Source: Acidimicrobiia bacterium
GTDB taxonomy: Bacteria > Actinomycetota > Acidimicrobiia > IMCC26256 > JAENVU01
Length of the DNA: 6,178 bases
Direction of reading: 5' to 3'
Assembly: GCA_025357995.1 (NCBI GenBank)
Contig: JANYLF010000176.1
Coordinates: 1-6,178 of the forward strand
Positions within the stretch are counted from its first letter, which is position 1. Every line of letters starts with the position of its first letter. Below are positions 5,407 to 6,178 of this stretch, piece after piece. The notes beneath the pieces are model-generated. The model was not told where the DNA came from and ran no database searches. It was given only the letters and a program-made list of their open reading frames with translations. A program made the position numbers and the translations under genes.

Positions 5407-6178
5407 ATGTTCACGCCCGATGAGTTTCCCAAGATCATCTCGGTCGACGACCACGTGATGGAACCGCCCACGGTGTGGTCCGACCGGCTCCCCGAGAAGT
5501 TCCGAGCGGTCGGCCCCACCATGCATCGACGCAAGGTCGCGGAGATGACCTTCGTTGGCGGCGTGTTCAGCTACCGAGAGTCCGGCCCGGACGAGGACGG
5601 CACGTGGTGCGACTGGTGGGACACGGAGGATCTCCGCTATCCACTGACCCGGGTCATGGCCGCGGCGGGCGTGCCGCGCGAAGAGATCACGGTCAGTCCG
5701 ATCACGATGGACGACATGCGCCCCGGTTGCTGGGATCCGAAGGCGCGCCTCGAAGACATGGATGTCAACTGGGTCGAGGCGTCACTCTCGTTTCCGACCT
5801 TCCCACGGTTCTGTGGTCAGACGTTCCTCGAGCGCGATGACAAGGAACTCGCCGATCTGTGTGTGAAGGCCTACAACGATTGGCAGTTCGACGAGTGGTG
5901 CGCGAGTTCGGGCGGTCGCCTCATCCCGTTGCCGATCATCCAGCTCTGGGACGCGAATCTCGCGGCGGCGGAAGTGCGGCGTAACGCGGCGCGTGGTGCG
6001 CACGCGGTGTGCTTCAGCGAGATCCCCCCGTTTCTCGGATTGCCGTCGATCCACGATCCCGATCACTACTGGGATCCGTTCTTCGAAGCGTGTGCCGAGA
6101 CCGAGACCGTGGTGTCGATGCACATCGGTTCGAGTTCGAAGATGCCGTCGACCTCGGCCGACGCGCCGCCCGCGGTGA
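5407..6178 (+). CDS. Amidohydrolase-2 family metal-dependent hydrolase or decarboxylase, 3' partial
   Basis: The frame runs from ATG 5407 to the right edge without a stop (257 full codons), so the C-terminal part is missing; relatives are commonly near 380-400 residues. The N-terminus IISVDDHVMEPP gives the D-x-H metal-binding motif (Asp14, His16) typical of PF04909 TIM-barrel enzymes such as ACMSD and gamma-resorcylate decarboxylase. The segment VVSMHIGSSS places His239 at the expected later ligand position; the last ligand, usually Asp, lies beyond the window. The RLIPLPIIQLWD strand and the CFSEIPPFLGLP segment are typical of actinobacterial members. GTG at 5401 is an alternative start in the same frame; a stop at 5395-5397 rules out anything earlier. 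The Shine-Dalgarno is weak (AGG at 5396-5398). It lies 26 bases after the DinB gene, with a palindrome in between, so it may have its own control. Substrate unknown; hydrolysis and decarboxylation are both possible. Confidence 0.87.
   Translation, partial: MFTPDEFPKIISVDDHVMEPPTVWSDRLPEKFRAVGPTMHRRKVAEMTFVGGVFSYRESGPDEDGTWCDWWDTEDLRYPLTRVMAAAGVPREEITVSPITMDDMRPGCWDPKARLEDMDVNWVEASLSFPTFPRFCGQTFLERDDKELADLCVKAYNDWQFDEWCASSGGRLIPLPIIQLWDANLAAAEVRRNAARGAHAVCFSEIPPFLGLPSIHDPDHYWDPFFEACAETETVVSMHIGSSSKMPSTSADAPPAV

Noticed and set aside
5475..5840. Plus-strand open frame of 121 residues in the amidohydrolase region
   Set aside because: It is out of frame with the amidohydrolase, whose frame is open from 5407 to the edge and carries family motifs.

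Overview
The window comes from a GC-rich bacterial chromosome. Third codon positions are mostly G or C, GTG and TTG starts are used, genes are tightly packed, and the protein types point to an actinobacterium. My guess is a lineage near Acidimicrobiia, but that rests on remembered family resemblance and not on a search. I see no rRNA, tRNA, CRISPR array, insertion sequence or phage gene.

Layout: (1) Positions 1-1449, plus strand. The window opens inside a secreted-repeat protein of the Yx(F/W/Y)xxD lipoprotein type. Four bases after its stop comes a DUF2817-type, M14-like zinc peptidase or deacylase. (2) Positions 1486-2319, minus strand. A multi-pass membrane protein of unknown function converges on the peptidase gene. 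(3) Positions 2320-2506. A 187-base divergent intergenic region holds a GATAAT element placed for leaderless transcription of the membrane protein, and a very GC-rich block with an inverted repeat. (4) Positions 2507-6178, plus strand. This is a compact four-gene unit: an AMP-forming acyl-CoA ligase; an isochorismatase-fold protein (1-base gap, strong Shine-Dalgarno); a DinB-superfamily protein (4-base GTGA overlap); and an amidohydrolase-2 protein (26-base gap) that runs off the right edge.

The last unit is the most interesting part. The ligase has all the core motifs of an active adenylating enzyme, so it probably activates a carboxylic acid as a CoA thioester. The isochorismatase-fold protein has non-canonical residues at all three catalytic positions: Glu for Asp, His for Lys and Gly for Cys. 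The DinB protein keeps a three-His metal site and adds an N-terminal CPEC motif. The amidohydrolase suggests a hydrolysis or decarboxylation step. Together they look like a catabolic or modification pathway for an unknown acid. An almost perfect palindrome (5373-5395), flanked by a 14-base imperfect direct repeat, lies exactly between the DinB and amidohydrolase genes and is a candidate operator or RNA hairpin.
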